NCBI GenBank assembly: GCA_020048915.1
Contig: JAIFLU010000161.1
Location: forward strand, 1-35,834
Source: Bacteroidota bacterium
GTDB taxonomy: Bacteria > Bacteroidota > Bacteroidia > Bacteroidales > JAAUTT01
Length of the DNA: 35,834 nucleotides
Direction of reading: 5' to 3'
Shown here piece after piece: positions 1 through 8,030 of the stretch (positions are counted from its first letter, which is position 1; the number at the start of each line of letters is the position of its first letter). Both the position numbers and the translations under genes were made by a program. A model generated the notes under the pieces. The model worked only from the letters and a program-made list of their open reading frames with translations, did not search any database and was not told the DNA's origin.

Positions 1-775
1 CAGTTGATACAATTATTTCAAATCCTTTATAGAACCCATTACCCGAAATGGTTGTAATTTGAACCGGATTATTAAAATCTGACTTTTCCCATACCTTTGT
101 ATAAAAATTTGTTCTTAGTATCTCATCTACCTGAAAATAAGTACTATTTGGAGCTAAGACCCTAGATATACGCATATCCCAAGCTGTTCTGCCAATAATA
201 TATTTTGTATTCATTAATATTTTCTTTTCACGTTTAGCAGAATTTTCAATTTGATTATAATTATACTTATTGCTTGCAAAAGCTAGTTTATTTAATAGGT
301 TTTCGTATTTACTTGCAATCGAAACAGGAATACCAGAAAAATATTTAATTACACAAGAATTAAGAATCCCTTGTATTGATATTATAATTGGAATATTTGT
401 GAATTCCTGCACCATTCCAAAGTTTTCTTCAGTGCCATGGATATGGATAAGATCAGGTTTAAATGCATCTATGACTTTAATTAAATCTTTTAGTTCTTTT
501 TTATCTCTTGTCGCTAAAGTAAAAACCCTTGTAAGAAATCTCCCAAATTTTGATTTCATATTTGGCCTTCGAACTGGATAATACTTAGTTTCGTTGTACA
601 CAAATGGCAATAAATCTTGGTAGGTATAAAAGCATATAGCTAAATCAATCTCAGGTATTATTCGGCACCTTTCTTCCAATGACTTAAGCCACCCCCCTGA
701 AATTGAATTTATCCCAAGTTTTTCTGTAGCTGAACACGCCGTATTGGTAAACCAAAGTATTTTTACTCGTTGCAT
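1..775 (-). CDS. Glycosyltransferase, GT-B fold (GT4-like), partial: N-terminal half only
   Basis: I read this gene directly on the minus strand; it starts with ATG at 775-773 and stays open to the left edge, so about 258 N-terminal residues are visible. The start MQRVKILWFTN is a typical beta-strand opening of a GT-B glycosyltransferase. Around residues 105-115 there is DLIHIHG, the usual 'P-D-(L/V)-(I/V)-H-x-H' element of the acceptor domain in GT4-family enzymes. The visible part ends at ISGNGFYKGFEI, where the donor-binding Rossmann domain (the 'KG' start of Glycos_transf_1) would begin. It would transfer a sugar from a nucleotide-sugar onto a lipid-linked glycan at the cytoplasmic face of the membrane. 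It lies downstream of Wza and Wzc on the same strand, which supports a role in exopolysaccharide or capsule synthesis. Acceptor and sugar cannot be told from this fragment. Confidence 0.82.
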   Translation of the reverse strand, partial: MQRVKILWFTNTACSATEKLGINSISGGWLKSLEERCRIIPEIDLAICFYTYQDLLPFVYNETKYYPVRRPNMKSKFGRFLTRVFTLATRDKKELKDLIKVIDAFKPDLIHIHGTEENFGMVQEFTNIPIIISIQGILNSCVIKYFSGIPVSIASKYENLLNKLAFASNKYNYNQIENSAKREKKILMNTKYIIGRTAWDMRISRVLAPNSTYFQVDEILRTNFYTKVWEKSDFNNPVQITTISGNGFYKGFEIIVST

Positions 776-1026
776 TTAAAATTGAAACCGGCTTTTAACA
801 CTAGCTAGTAATAAATAGAATATACCTAATTATTTAATTTAATGATCCTTATGGAAATAAAATATGTGAAATATATTTTGCTGGCTTAATTAACAATTCC
901 TCGAACATTAAAGCTTCGCCTAGTCAGTTACATGAGAGTAAATAACTTTTGCAAAGTTTGTAAATGGAAACCTAGGGTATATTCCTATACCTCACAAAAA
1001 ACATCTCCATTAAAAATTCTCCTGAG
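776..1026. other. Intergenic stretch without a recognised gene
   Basis: These 251 bases separate the glycosyltransferase start from the end of the small ORF at 1027-1227. They are AT-rich and I see no hairpin with a T-run, no tRNA and no convincing ORF. A promoter for the glycosyltransferase may sit here, but no clear TAnnTTTG box was found. Confidence 0.4.
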
Positions 1027-1227
1027 TTAATAACTCAGATAAAAATTATATTCAACAATTGGTTTAAAATCACATTTATAAATCATCAGCTCATCTTGAA
1101 TTATTTTGAATACTTTTATTTTTGTATTGTAAACATCTATTATATATTTTCCTATACTACATCTAAAAAGAATGAATTTTTCAAAATGAAGAGCTAGACG
1201 GGTAATTTCAGTTAAAACTAATGTCAT
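1027..1227 (-). CDS. Small hypothetical protein (66 aa) translationally coupled to Wzc
   Basis: A 66-codon ORF whose ATG (1227-1225) overlaps the TGA stop of the Wzc gene (1226-1224) in an ATGA arrangement, the classical geometry of translational coupling. The product is mixed hydrophobic and charged, with no signal peptide and no clear transmembrane helix. It has pattern elements such as IGKYIIDVYNTKIKVFKI that suggest beta-strands followed by a helix. I recognise no family. The exact stop/start overlap and lack of other genes here favour a real gene in the polysaccharide operon. Against it are its shortness and the lack of any motif. If real it may be a small regulator or assembly factor of the export machine, but that is only inferred from position. 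Confidence 0.45.
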   Translation of the reverse strand: MTLVLTEITRLALHFEKFILFRCSIGKYIIDVYNTKIKVFKIIQDELMIYKCDFKPIVEYNFYLSY

Positions 1228-3581
1228 TTTTTCGTCTTACTGTATCCATATCCGTATCCATATTGATCACGATACACTCTGTTATCATTTAAAACGATAC
1301 ATACATTTTCAACATTTTTCTGTCGAAGGTCTTTTACAATATTTGCAAAAACCGATTTGATAGTATAGTTGTAACGTGCAACCAAAATTTTAATATCAGC
1401 AAACCCGAGCAACAAATAACCATCAGATACTTGCGCAAGTGGAGGAGTATCAATAATTATATAATCATATAACTCTTTTAATTGGTTGATTAAACTTTCT
1501 GTTTTTTCCAAACCTATCAATTCCACAGGATTTGGAGGAAGTGATCCAGTTGCAATGTAATCGAATTTCTCATGTTCTGAGTTGATTATAATGCTGTCTA
1601 ACTCACTTTTATTTATCAGATAAGAGCTTAATCCCGCGGTGCCATGCCCATTAGTACTAAAATATGCTGTTGGTTTTCGCAAATCAAAATCGAGTAAAAT
1701 CGTTCTCTTATTTAACTGAGCATAGCTTATTGCCAAATTCAATGCATTAAACGATTTCCCTTCACCTTCAATACTGGACGTAACAAGAATTACTTTTTTA
1801 TGTAACCCCTTTGCATAATATTCCAGGTTAGTTCGAAGCGCCCGGTATGACTCTGCAATGCTACTATTTGGTGATTCAAAAACAATATTGCTATTTCTTT
1901 TACTATTATGTAGAATTTTTCCTAAAACAGGTAAATCGGTTATTTTCTCAATCTGTTCTTGTGTTTCTATCTTATTATTTATTATACTTTTTACTTGCAA
2001 ATAACCCAATGGTATAAACAAACCTAAAAAAAAGGCTACTAAATAATTCAAGGTTTTATTTGGAGTAACAGGTCGTGTACCTTCCATTTTAGCCGGTTCT
2101 ATTATTTCGTTATCGGGTAGATTTGAGGCTCGGGTTATATTTGCTTCAGCTCTTTTTTCCATCAGATAGTTATATATCGCATCGTTTAAGCGAAATTTTC
2201 GCTCAATCCCTGTTAACTGCCTCTCTGTTTTGGGAATTCGACTTATTTGTGCTTCAATTTTACTAATTCGTTTATTAAGCTCATCAATGGAGATATCCGT
2301 TGTTTTTACAACATAAGATATATTCTCGGTAATGGTTTTTTTAAGGTTGTCAATTTGAATGGTAAGTCTTTTTACTAAAGGGTTTTTTTCTTGATTATTC
2401 TCTACTAAATTACTTTTTTGGGTTTGAGCAGCTATTAATTCGCCCATAAGGCTATTTAGCAGCTGATCTGGAATTCCAAGCGATGAAGGAACTATTATGT
2501 TAGTAAGATCTTCGTTTTTTGATAAATAATCCGAAACATATTCATAATACCTTTTTCTGGAAATCAATTCAGCCCTTTGATTTTCCAATTCTCTGTATTG
2601 GGCTGAAATTCCGGAACTTTGTTCTGTGACATTTAATACTTGATTTGAAGACCTGAAACTTTGAAGTTTTTGCTCTGCCTGACTAAGTGAATCTGATATT
2701 TCTCCAAGTTGCTTATCAATATAATTAATAGTTATACTTGCCAGGTGGTTTTTCTTTTCCAGATTTTGATTGGAATATACATCTGCAATACCATCTACAA
2801 TATCTAATCCTTTAGTAAGTGAATTCGATTTATAACTTATATTTATTGCCGTAGCATTAATGGATACGAGACTAATTTCTATCTTGCTTTTTATAATTTC
2901 CGTTAAAATAGGGAGACTTGTAAATTGAAATGAAAAGGCTCTATCCTCTTTTAATATGTCCTTTTTCAAACTATCCAATTCAATGATAAAGCACATCTCC
3001 GGTGTTTCAATTAGTTTCCCAACTTCTCCCTCCTTTGAAAAATTCCATTTCTCCTTTTCAAAATCTGCTTCATTCGTTTCGAAGTTGTAAAATTTGACTT
3101 TTTCACCTTCCGCCTTAATTTTAAATATCTTATTGTCAGCAAATGAAATAAAAAATCTCACTCCAATCGGTTGAACATGATTTCTCCGATATAAAACTTT
3201 AAATGGAGCATTTTTGTATAATTCGCGTGTAATAAGTCCTTTTCTTTGATAATAGTTAACTGGTAAATCAAGATTTTTAATTGTTTGTAAAATAACTGGC
3301 GATGATTTCAGAACAAGTAATTCATTTTCGAGATTTTTGTTGGTGCCAAATAAACTATTGTTAAGAAAATCTCCCATATTTTGTTGTTGCTGATTCTCTT
3401 TTATTAAAATAGCCGATGATATTTTATATACAGGTGGTGTGAAATAGTTATATAAAAATGCAAGTAAAGTTGCAAGTAAAACTCCAATAATGAATATATA
3501 ATAGTTACCAGTAACCTGGTCAATAACCTTCCGGACTTCATTTTCATCCTGGATCCTAACACTATGAAGTAGTTGAGACAT
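1224..3581 (-). CDS. wzc: Wzc-like polysaccharide co-polymerase / tyrosine autokinase
   Basis: Inner-membrane protein that sets chain length and drives export of exopolysaccharide together with the Wza channel. The 785-residue protein has the full Wzc layout: a first membrane helix at about residues 27-47, a long periplasmic Wzz region with coiled-coil-rich segments (about 280-480), a 'RPVTPNK' proline motif leading into the second membrane helix (about 510-530), then a cytoplasmic BY-kinase domain. Kinase signatures are the Walker A SSIEGEGKS (about 601-609), Walker A' LLDFDLRKP (about 628-636) and Walker B YIIIDTPP (about 707-714). The tail (residues 770-785) has alternating YGYGYGY, the tyrosine cluster that BY-kinases autophosphorylate. 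It starts 18 bases after the Wza stop, and its own stop overlaps the next ORF. The full domain set makes this an intact, probably active kinase. Confidence 0.95.
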   Translation of the reverse strand: MSQLLHSVRIQDENEVRKVIDQVTGNYYIFIIGVLLATLLAFLYNYFTPPVYKISSAILIKENQQQQNMGDFLNNSLFGTNKNLENELLVLKSSPVILQTIKNLDLPVNYYQRKGLITRELYKNAPFKVLYRRNHVQPIGVRFFISFADNKIFKIKAEGEKVKFYNFETNEADFEKEKWNFSKEGEVGKLIETPEMCFIIELDSLKKDILKEDRAFSFQFTSLPILTEIIKSKIEISLVSINATAINISYKSNSLTKGLDIVDGIADVYSNQNLEKKNHLASITINYIDKQLGEISDSLSQAEQKLQSFRSSNQVLNVTEQSSGISAQYRELENQRAELISRKRYYEYVSDYLSKNEDLTNIIVPSSLGIPDQLLNSLMGELIAAQTQKSNLVENNQEKNPLVKRLTIQIDNLKKTITENISYVVKTTDISIDELNKRISKIEAQISRIPKTERQLTGIERKFRLNDAIYNYLMEKRAEANITRASNLPDNEIIEPAKMEGTRPVTPNKTLNYLVAFFLGLFIPLGYLQVKSIINNKIETQEQIEKITDLPVLGKILHNSKRNSNIVFESPNSSIAESYRALRTNLEYYAKGLHKKVILVTSSIEGEGKSFNALNLAISYAQLNKRTILLDFDLRKPTAYFSTNGHGTAGLSSYLINKSELDSIIINSEHEKFDYIATGSLPPNPVELIGLEKTESLINQLKELYDYIIIDTPPLAQVSDGYLLLGFADIKILVARYNYTIKSVFANIVKDLRQKNVENVCIVLNDNRVYRDQYGYGYGYSKTKK

Positions 3582-3599
3582 ATCCTTAATAAAACTTGT

Positions 3600-4397
3600 T
3601 TAATTATTCTTTACGTAGTTAAGAACAAGAATTGTGGTGGTTATGGATGATAAAACAATAGCAAAAGGGAATTGACGTAATCCCCAGAATTTATTCGACA
3701 TGGGTTTAACATATATTATATCATTGGGCCGTAAAAAATAGAAATCGGATGCAAGTAAATTTGCGTCCAAAAGATTTAATTCCTGCCGAATATTTTGTCC
3801 ATTTTCATTCCGGATCAGGATAACAGTCTTCCTGTTGCCATAGTCCGTTATATCACCAGCTAATCCTAAAGCATCAAAAATTGATAATTTATCCTGAGCA
3901 TAAACAAAATGACCAGGGTTACTAACTTCTCCAAGCACAGAAATATAACGGTTTACAAGTTTGACGGATACTATTGGTTGACTAAGAACATTTACTAAGG
4001 ATTCCTTTATCAATGTACTTATTTGTGCAACAGTTTTATCCTTTACCAGTATTTTACCAATAACTGGAAGTTCAAGATACCCATCTTTATCAATAGTATG
4101 CGACATAAGCGATGCCCCATAGGCATTCAGGTTACCTATATTTTGGTTTCCTGAATTGGAAAAGATAGTAGCAGAAGCATCATCCAGACTCGAAATTTGG
4201 ATATATAACTCATCATTGGGTTTTAGTGAATAATCCTGGAAATTATTATTGACATATTCTTTAACCTTTGGGTCTTGTTGCTGCAAATACTCAATTTGAC
4301 GCTGAGTAACGCATGAACTAAAAACACATATTATCCCCAGGATATATAATCTCTTAATTTTACCAGAATTTAAGACAGGGCTCAAAATATTTTTCAT
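3600..4397 (-). CDS. wza: Wza-like polysaccharide export outer-membrane lipoprotein
   Basis: Outer-membrane channel of the Wzx/Wzy-type polysaccharide export machine. The 265-residue protein begins with a basic and then hydrophobic segment ending in FSSC, so Cys29 is the expected lipidation site. A Poly_export domain follows (about residues 50-135; note YSLKPNDELYIQISSLDD and DKDGYLELPVIG), then an SLBB domain (about 145-225; VSVKLVNRYISVLGEVSNPG). A hydrophobic helix at about 242-262 ends the protein. A C-terminal membrane helix in this place is usual for Bacteroidota Wza proteins. It is the first gene of a minus-strand operon with wzc 18 bases behind. The start fits the signal peptide. Confidence 0.93.
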   Translation of the reverse strand: MKNILSPVLNSGKIKRLYILGIICVFSSCVTQRQIEYLQQQDPKVKEYVNNNFQDYSLKPNDELYIQISSLDDASATIFSNSGNQNIGNLNAYGASLMSHTIDKDGYLELPVIGKILVKDKTVAQISTLIKESLVNVLSQPIVSVKLVNRYISVLGEVSNPGHFVYAQDKLSIFDALGLAGDITDYGNRKTVILIRNENGQNIRQELNLLDANLLASDFYFLRPNDIIYVKPMSNKFWGLRQFPFAIVLSSITTTILVLNYVKNN

Positions 4398-4740
4398 ATT
4401 CGTAATGAGCTAGTTAGTGATTCGAGACGGATCAGAAAATTGATAAAACTAATTTAGAGAATTGGTTGCTATTGGTGATTAATAAATAGTATTATTTGAT
4501 CAATTCAATTATTTCATAGATGAATAAAAACTTTAAGCAGACATATTTTATAATTGTATTATTCCAACTTAACATTTTTCTTATAAAAATTTTGAGTTAA
4601 TCTACTCCCTTTTTATTCAAGCACTCTAAATTCAACAAATACAAAAGCTAATAATTATCCCTCCCCCCACCGCAAGTTTTTCAAATAATTGTTGTCTAAA
4701 AATCATCTTTTAACCTAACCTCATTCTTATAATAACGAAT
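4398..4740. other. Divergent intergenic region between wza and the outer-membrane receptor gene
   Basis: These 343 AT-rich bases must hold the promoters of both the wza operon (leftward) and the receptor gene (rightward). I searched both strands for TAnnTTTG boxes and found none with full agreement. A C-run at 4662-4670 is the only notable composition feature. No ORF or RNA gene is evident. Confidence 0.5.
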
Positions 4741-7629
4741 ATGAAATCGCTCAAAGCCAACTGTCTTATACTAATTATTTTGTTTACAGGTATTTCGATT
4801 CATTTAAATGCTCAAAATTTAAAACTTACCGGTACCATCCGCGATAAACAAAACCAAACTCCGGTAATTGGCGCAATAGTGCTGTTAAAAGAAGCAAAAG
4901 ATACTACCATCCAATATTCAGCGCTTACCAATAATAATGGGTATTTCGTTGTCGATGGTTTAAAAAGTCAATCGTATAAGTTGACCATCCAAAACATAAG
5001 TTATGGGAAAATATACCGGGTTGTGACTATTAATAATCAGAATCTAAACCTGGGTATCATCAATATGGAACCTCAAAGCGAAGTTCTAAAAGAAGTGGTA
5101 GTCAGAGGTCAGGGGCCAACGGCAGTGCTGAAAGGCGATACTACCGAAATGAGTTCTTCGGCATATAAAACCAACCCCGATGCCAATGCAGAGGACCTGG
5201 TAAAGAAAATGCCCGGAATAACGGTTGAAAACGGTACAGTAAAGGCTCAGGGCGAAGATGTGAAAAAGGTTTTGGTAGACGGAAAACAATTTTTTGGCGA
5301 CGATCCAACAGTTGCCCTCCGTAACCTCCCTGCCGATGTGATTGATAAAATTCAAATTTATAATAAGCTAAGCGATCAGGCAGAACTTACAGGAGTAGAT
5401 GATGGTAACTCCTCGAGAACCATCAATATTATTACCCGGCAAAATAAAAGAGCCGGCCAGTTTGGTAAAATAGCTGTTGGAAGTGATATCAACGAAAAAT
5501 ATCTGGTTGCCGGAAACCTCAATATTTTCAAAGGTAACCGAAGGATTTCCATACTTGGTTCAACCAATAATATTAATCAACAAAATTTCGCGATGCAGGA
5601 TCTTTTGGGAACAACCTCTTCGGGTAGAGGTGGCGGTGGCGGAGGGTTTGGTGGAGGAAGACAGCAGGGAGGAGGCAATACCATGGGCTCAATGGGAAGT
5701 TTTGGAGGCAGCCAGGGAGGGATTACAAAAACAAATTCCCTTGGGTTAAACTACACGGATACCTGGGGAAAGAAAATCAACGTTAATGGAAGCTATTTCT
5801 ATAATTCGACTGATAATCGCGTTATTCAGGAATCGAACACCGAGAACCTGTTTATTACCGATGGAAAATATTCGACCAATAATAGTACAAGCATCACTAA
5901 GAACTACAACCACCGGATGAATATGCGGGTGGAATATGCGATTGATTCATTAAATTCGATCATCTTTGTCCCCCGCCTGAGTTTTCAGCAAAACGACGCC
6001 AATAACCTATCGTTATATACCACAACCGGTGGATTAGTAAACTCTTCTACCAATAACTCGAGCATTACGAATGGCAATGGATATAACTTTTCGAACGATC
6101 TTACTTTTCGCCATAAATTTATGAAACCGCGGCGCACTTTTTCGATTGGGATCAATACTTCTATTAACAGTAAAGTCTCGGAAAATACCCAAATGGCTAT
6201 TATTGATCTGCTACCCGACAACCAATATTATGATAGCAATACCGACGGAAAAACTATTTCTGCTAACCTTTCTTATACGGAACCAATCGGAAAATACTCC
6301 ATGGTGATGCTGAATTACAATAATTCTCTTACAAAGAATAACACCGATAAAGAAACCTACCAAATTGGCGACCAGATGGAAAAAATAAGCCGTTTAGACT
6401 CATTATCCAATGTGTACAATAACGACTATAATACCAACCGCGGCGGTTTATCGTACGTTTTCAGAACCGATAAACTAAATATCAGAACCGGGTTGGACTA
6501 TCAAAGTGCCGTGCTTTCGGGTAATCAGATATATCCTCAAAAAGCCGATATAAACAAAACGTTCGAAAATATATTGCCTGGTTTCATGCTTATTTATAAG
6601 ATTAATAAAACGAATAATCTTCGGATGTTTTACCGAACATCTACCAATGCCCCTTCTATATCGCAACTGCAGAATGTAACCGATAACTCAAACCGTTTAT
6701 CGCTAAGTACCGGAAATCCTAACCTTAAACAAGAGTATAGCCATAATTTCACCACCAATTATTCGTTCGCCAATCCCGATAAAGGAATTAATTCGTTTGC
6801 TTTTATTTCTGGGGGCTATACCTTAGATAATATTGGATACCGGACAATTTACGCAAAAAGGGATACTCTCGATTTACCCGAATATAATGTTAGGTTATCT
6901 CCCGGAGCACAATTAGCCGTGCCGGTGAATCTCGACTATTCCTATACCATTCGTTCGTTATTCAGTTTTGGAGTTTATGCAAAACCTATCCGCTCGAATA
7001 TCAACGTTTTGGCAGGATTGAATTATTCCCAATCTCCCGGCTACATCGATTCCTTGCTAAACCGTTCTAATTCATACAGCATTACCAACAGCTTAATCTT
7101 TGCCAGTAACATCAGCGAAAAAATTGACTTCTCGCTCTCATATACTTCTAATTACAGCATTGTTGAAAATACTGCAAAAGCTCAGAACCTGAGCAATACA
7201 AAATATTGGTATCAATCGGCCAACGCTAAAGTTAACTGGATCTTCCTGAAGGGTTTTGTATTACAATCTGATTTGGTTGGACAATTTAATAAAGGCTTGT
7301 CCGAAAGTTATAACCAGAATTACATGGTTTGGAATGCCAGTTTTGGGAAAAAATTCATGAAAAGCAATGCTGCCGAGTTAAAAATCAGCGTATTCGATAT
7401 ACTTAACCAAAATAAAAGTATTTCGCGAACGGTTACTGCCTCTACCATTCAGGATTCGAGAACCAATACCTTCCCACGATATTTTATGTTGGTATTTACC
7501 TATAACCTGAAAAAATTTAATGGCCAGAAGGAACCTGAGCAGCGGGAGAATCGCGATAGACCAGGATTTCCTCAAGGGGGAGCCCCCGGCTTTATTCCAG
7601 GCGGAGGGATGCCTCATAACCACGATTAA
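4741..7629 (+). CDS. Outer-membrane beta-barrel receptor (TonB-dependent receptor-like, OMP_b-brl_3 type)
   Basis: A 962-residue protein with a signal peptide (about residues 1-24, cleavage near LNA-QN). A CarboxypepD_reg-like domain follows (about 28-115; LTGTIRDKQNQTPVIGA), then a plug-like domain (about 116-220; EDLVKKMPGITVENG, VLVDGKQFFGDD, IQIYNKLSDQAELTG), then a long barrel rich in alternating aromatic strands. This arrangement is known from the Bacteroidota family of barrel proteins related to TonB-dependent receptors but without a SusD partner. Two oddities: a glycine-rich loop at about residues 295-326 inserted early in the barrel, and a tail after the last barrel strand (about 930-962) rich in Pro, Gly and Arg that ends in a His-containing MPHNHD. 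The ligand is unknown; the His tail could hint at metal but this is weak. No TonB box could be assigned with confidence. Confidence 0.85.
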   Translation: MKSLKANCLILIILFTGISIHLNAQNLKLTGTIRDKQNQTPVIGAIVLLKEAKDTTIQYSALTNNNGYFVVDGLKSQSYKLTIQNISYGKIYRVVTINNQNLNLGIINMEPQSEVLKEVVVRGQGPTAVLKGDTTEMSSSAYKTNPDANAEDLVKKMPGITVENGTVKAQGEDVKKVLVDGKQFFGDDPTVALRNLPADVIDKIQIYNKLSDQAELTGVDDGNSSRTINIITRQNKRAGQFGKIAVGSDINEKYLVAGNLNIFKGNRRISILGSTNNINQQNFAMQDLLGTTSSGRGGGGGGFGGGRQQGGGNTMGSMGSFGGSQGGITKTNSLGLNYTDTWGKKINVNGSYFYNSTDNRVIQESNTENLFITDGKYSTNNSTSITKNYNHRMNMRVEYAIDSLNSIIFVPRLSFQQNDANNLSLYTTTGGLVNSSTNNSSITNGNGYNFSNDLTFRHKFMKPRRTFSIGINTSINSKVSENTQMAIIDLLPDNQYYDSNTDGKTISANLSYTEPIGKYSMVMLNYNNSLTKNNTDKETYQIGDQMEKISRLDSLSNVYNNDYNTNRGGLSYVFRTDKLNIRTGLDYQSAVLSGNQIYPQKADINKTFENILPGFMLIYKINKTNNLRMFYRTSTNAPSISQLQNVTDNSNRLSLSTGNPNLKQEYSHNFTTNYSFANPDKGINSFAFISGGYTLDNIGYRTIYAKRDTLDLPEYNVRLSPGAQLAVPVNLDYSYTIRSLFSFGVYAKPIRSNINVLAGLNYSQSPGYIDSLLNRSNSYSITNSLIFASNISEKIDFSLSYTSNYSIVENTAKAQNLSNTKYWYQSANAKVNWIFLKGFVLQSDLVGQFNKGLSESYNQNYMVWNASFGKKFMKSNAAELKISVFDILNQNKSISRTVTASTIQDSRTNTFPRYFMLVFTYNLKKFNGQKEPEQRENRDRPGFPQGGAPGFIPGGGMPHNHD

Positions 7630-7666
7630 GACGTAAATTCAGAAAAGCTTTTGAAAAAATGGTTGT

Positions 7667-7707
7667 CCCCGTTAAGCCGAGGCTTAAGATTCTCAAATAA
7701 GGCGGGG
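7667..7707 (+). terminator. Possible hairpin 3' of the receptor gene
   Basis: An inverted repeat TTAAGCC/GGCTTAA (7672-7678 with 7681-7687) is nested beside a CCCCG (7667-7671) and CGGGG (7703-7707) pair about 40 bases after the receptor stop codon. It may fold in the 3' end of the transcript. There is no clear T-run after it, so a classical intrinsic terminator is doubtful; a degraded palindromic repeat is the alternative. Confidence 0.3.
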
Positions 7708-7873
7708 CTGCGCTATATTCTTGATATAATAAGAATAAATTCTACATGTAAACTATTTGATTATTAGTCATAAACCTGAACTCATACGGGAGACTTAGGC
7801 AAAGTCTATTCCGAACGAAGGTTCTGATAGCTAGATTTTATTCACTTACCCTACCTATCCTAAAAAAATATCC

Positions 7874-7881
7874 TAAATTTG
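7874..7881 (+). promoter_or_regulatory. Candidate -7 box (TAnnTTTG) for the GH127 gene
   Basis: TAAATTTG agrees with the Bacteroidota sigma-ABfrA -7 element. No matching TTG is found 19-21 bases upstream, so support is partial. If used, the transcript would have a leader of about 110-150 bases. The rest of the 7630-8000 gap holds no ORF or RNA gene that I can see. Confidence 0.3.
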
Positions 7882-8030
7882 AACCTACAGAGGTGAGCAA
7901 ATGCGTAGTCCTAATTTCAACCGGAATGGAATTAAACTGATTATGCTTCTGCCTGCTCCTAATTTAAAACTACTAATACTAACAAAAAACTTCGACAGCT
8001 ATGCTCCATAATTTTTTGCAAAACCTTATG

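Noticed and set aside
270-581. Plus-strand 103-codon ORF
   Set aside because: It lies fully opposite the glycosyltransferase gene, whose minus-strand frame contains clear GT-B motifs.
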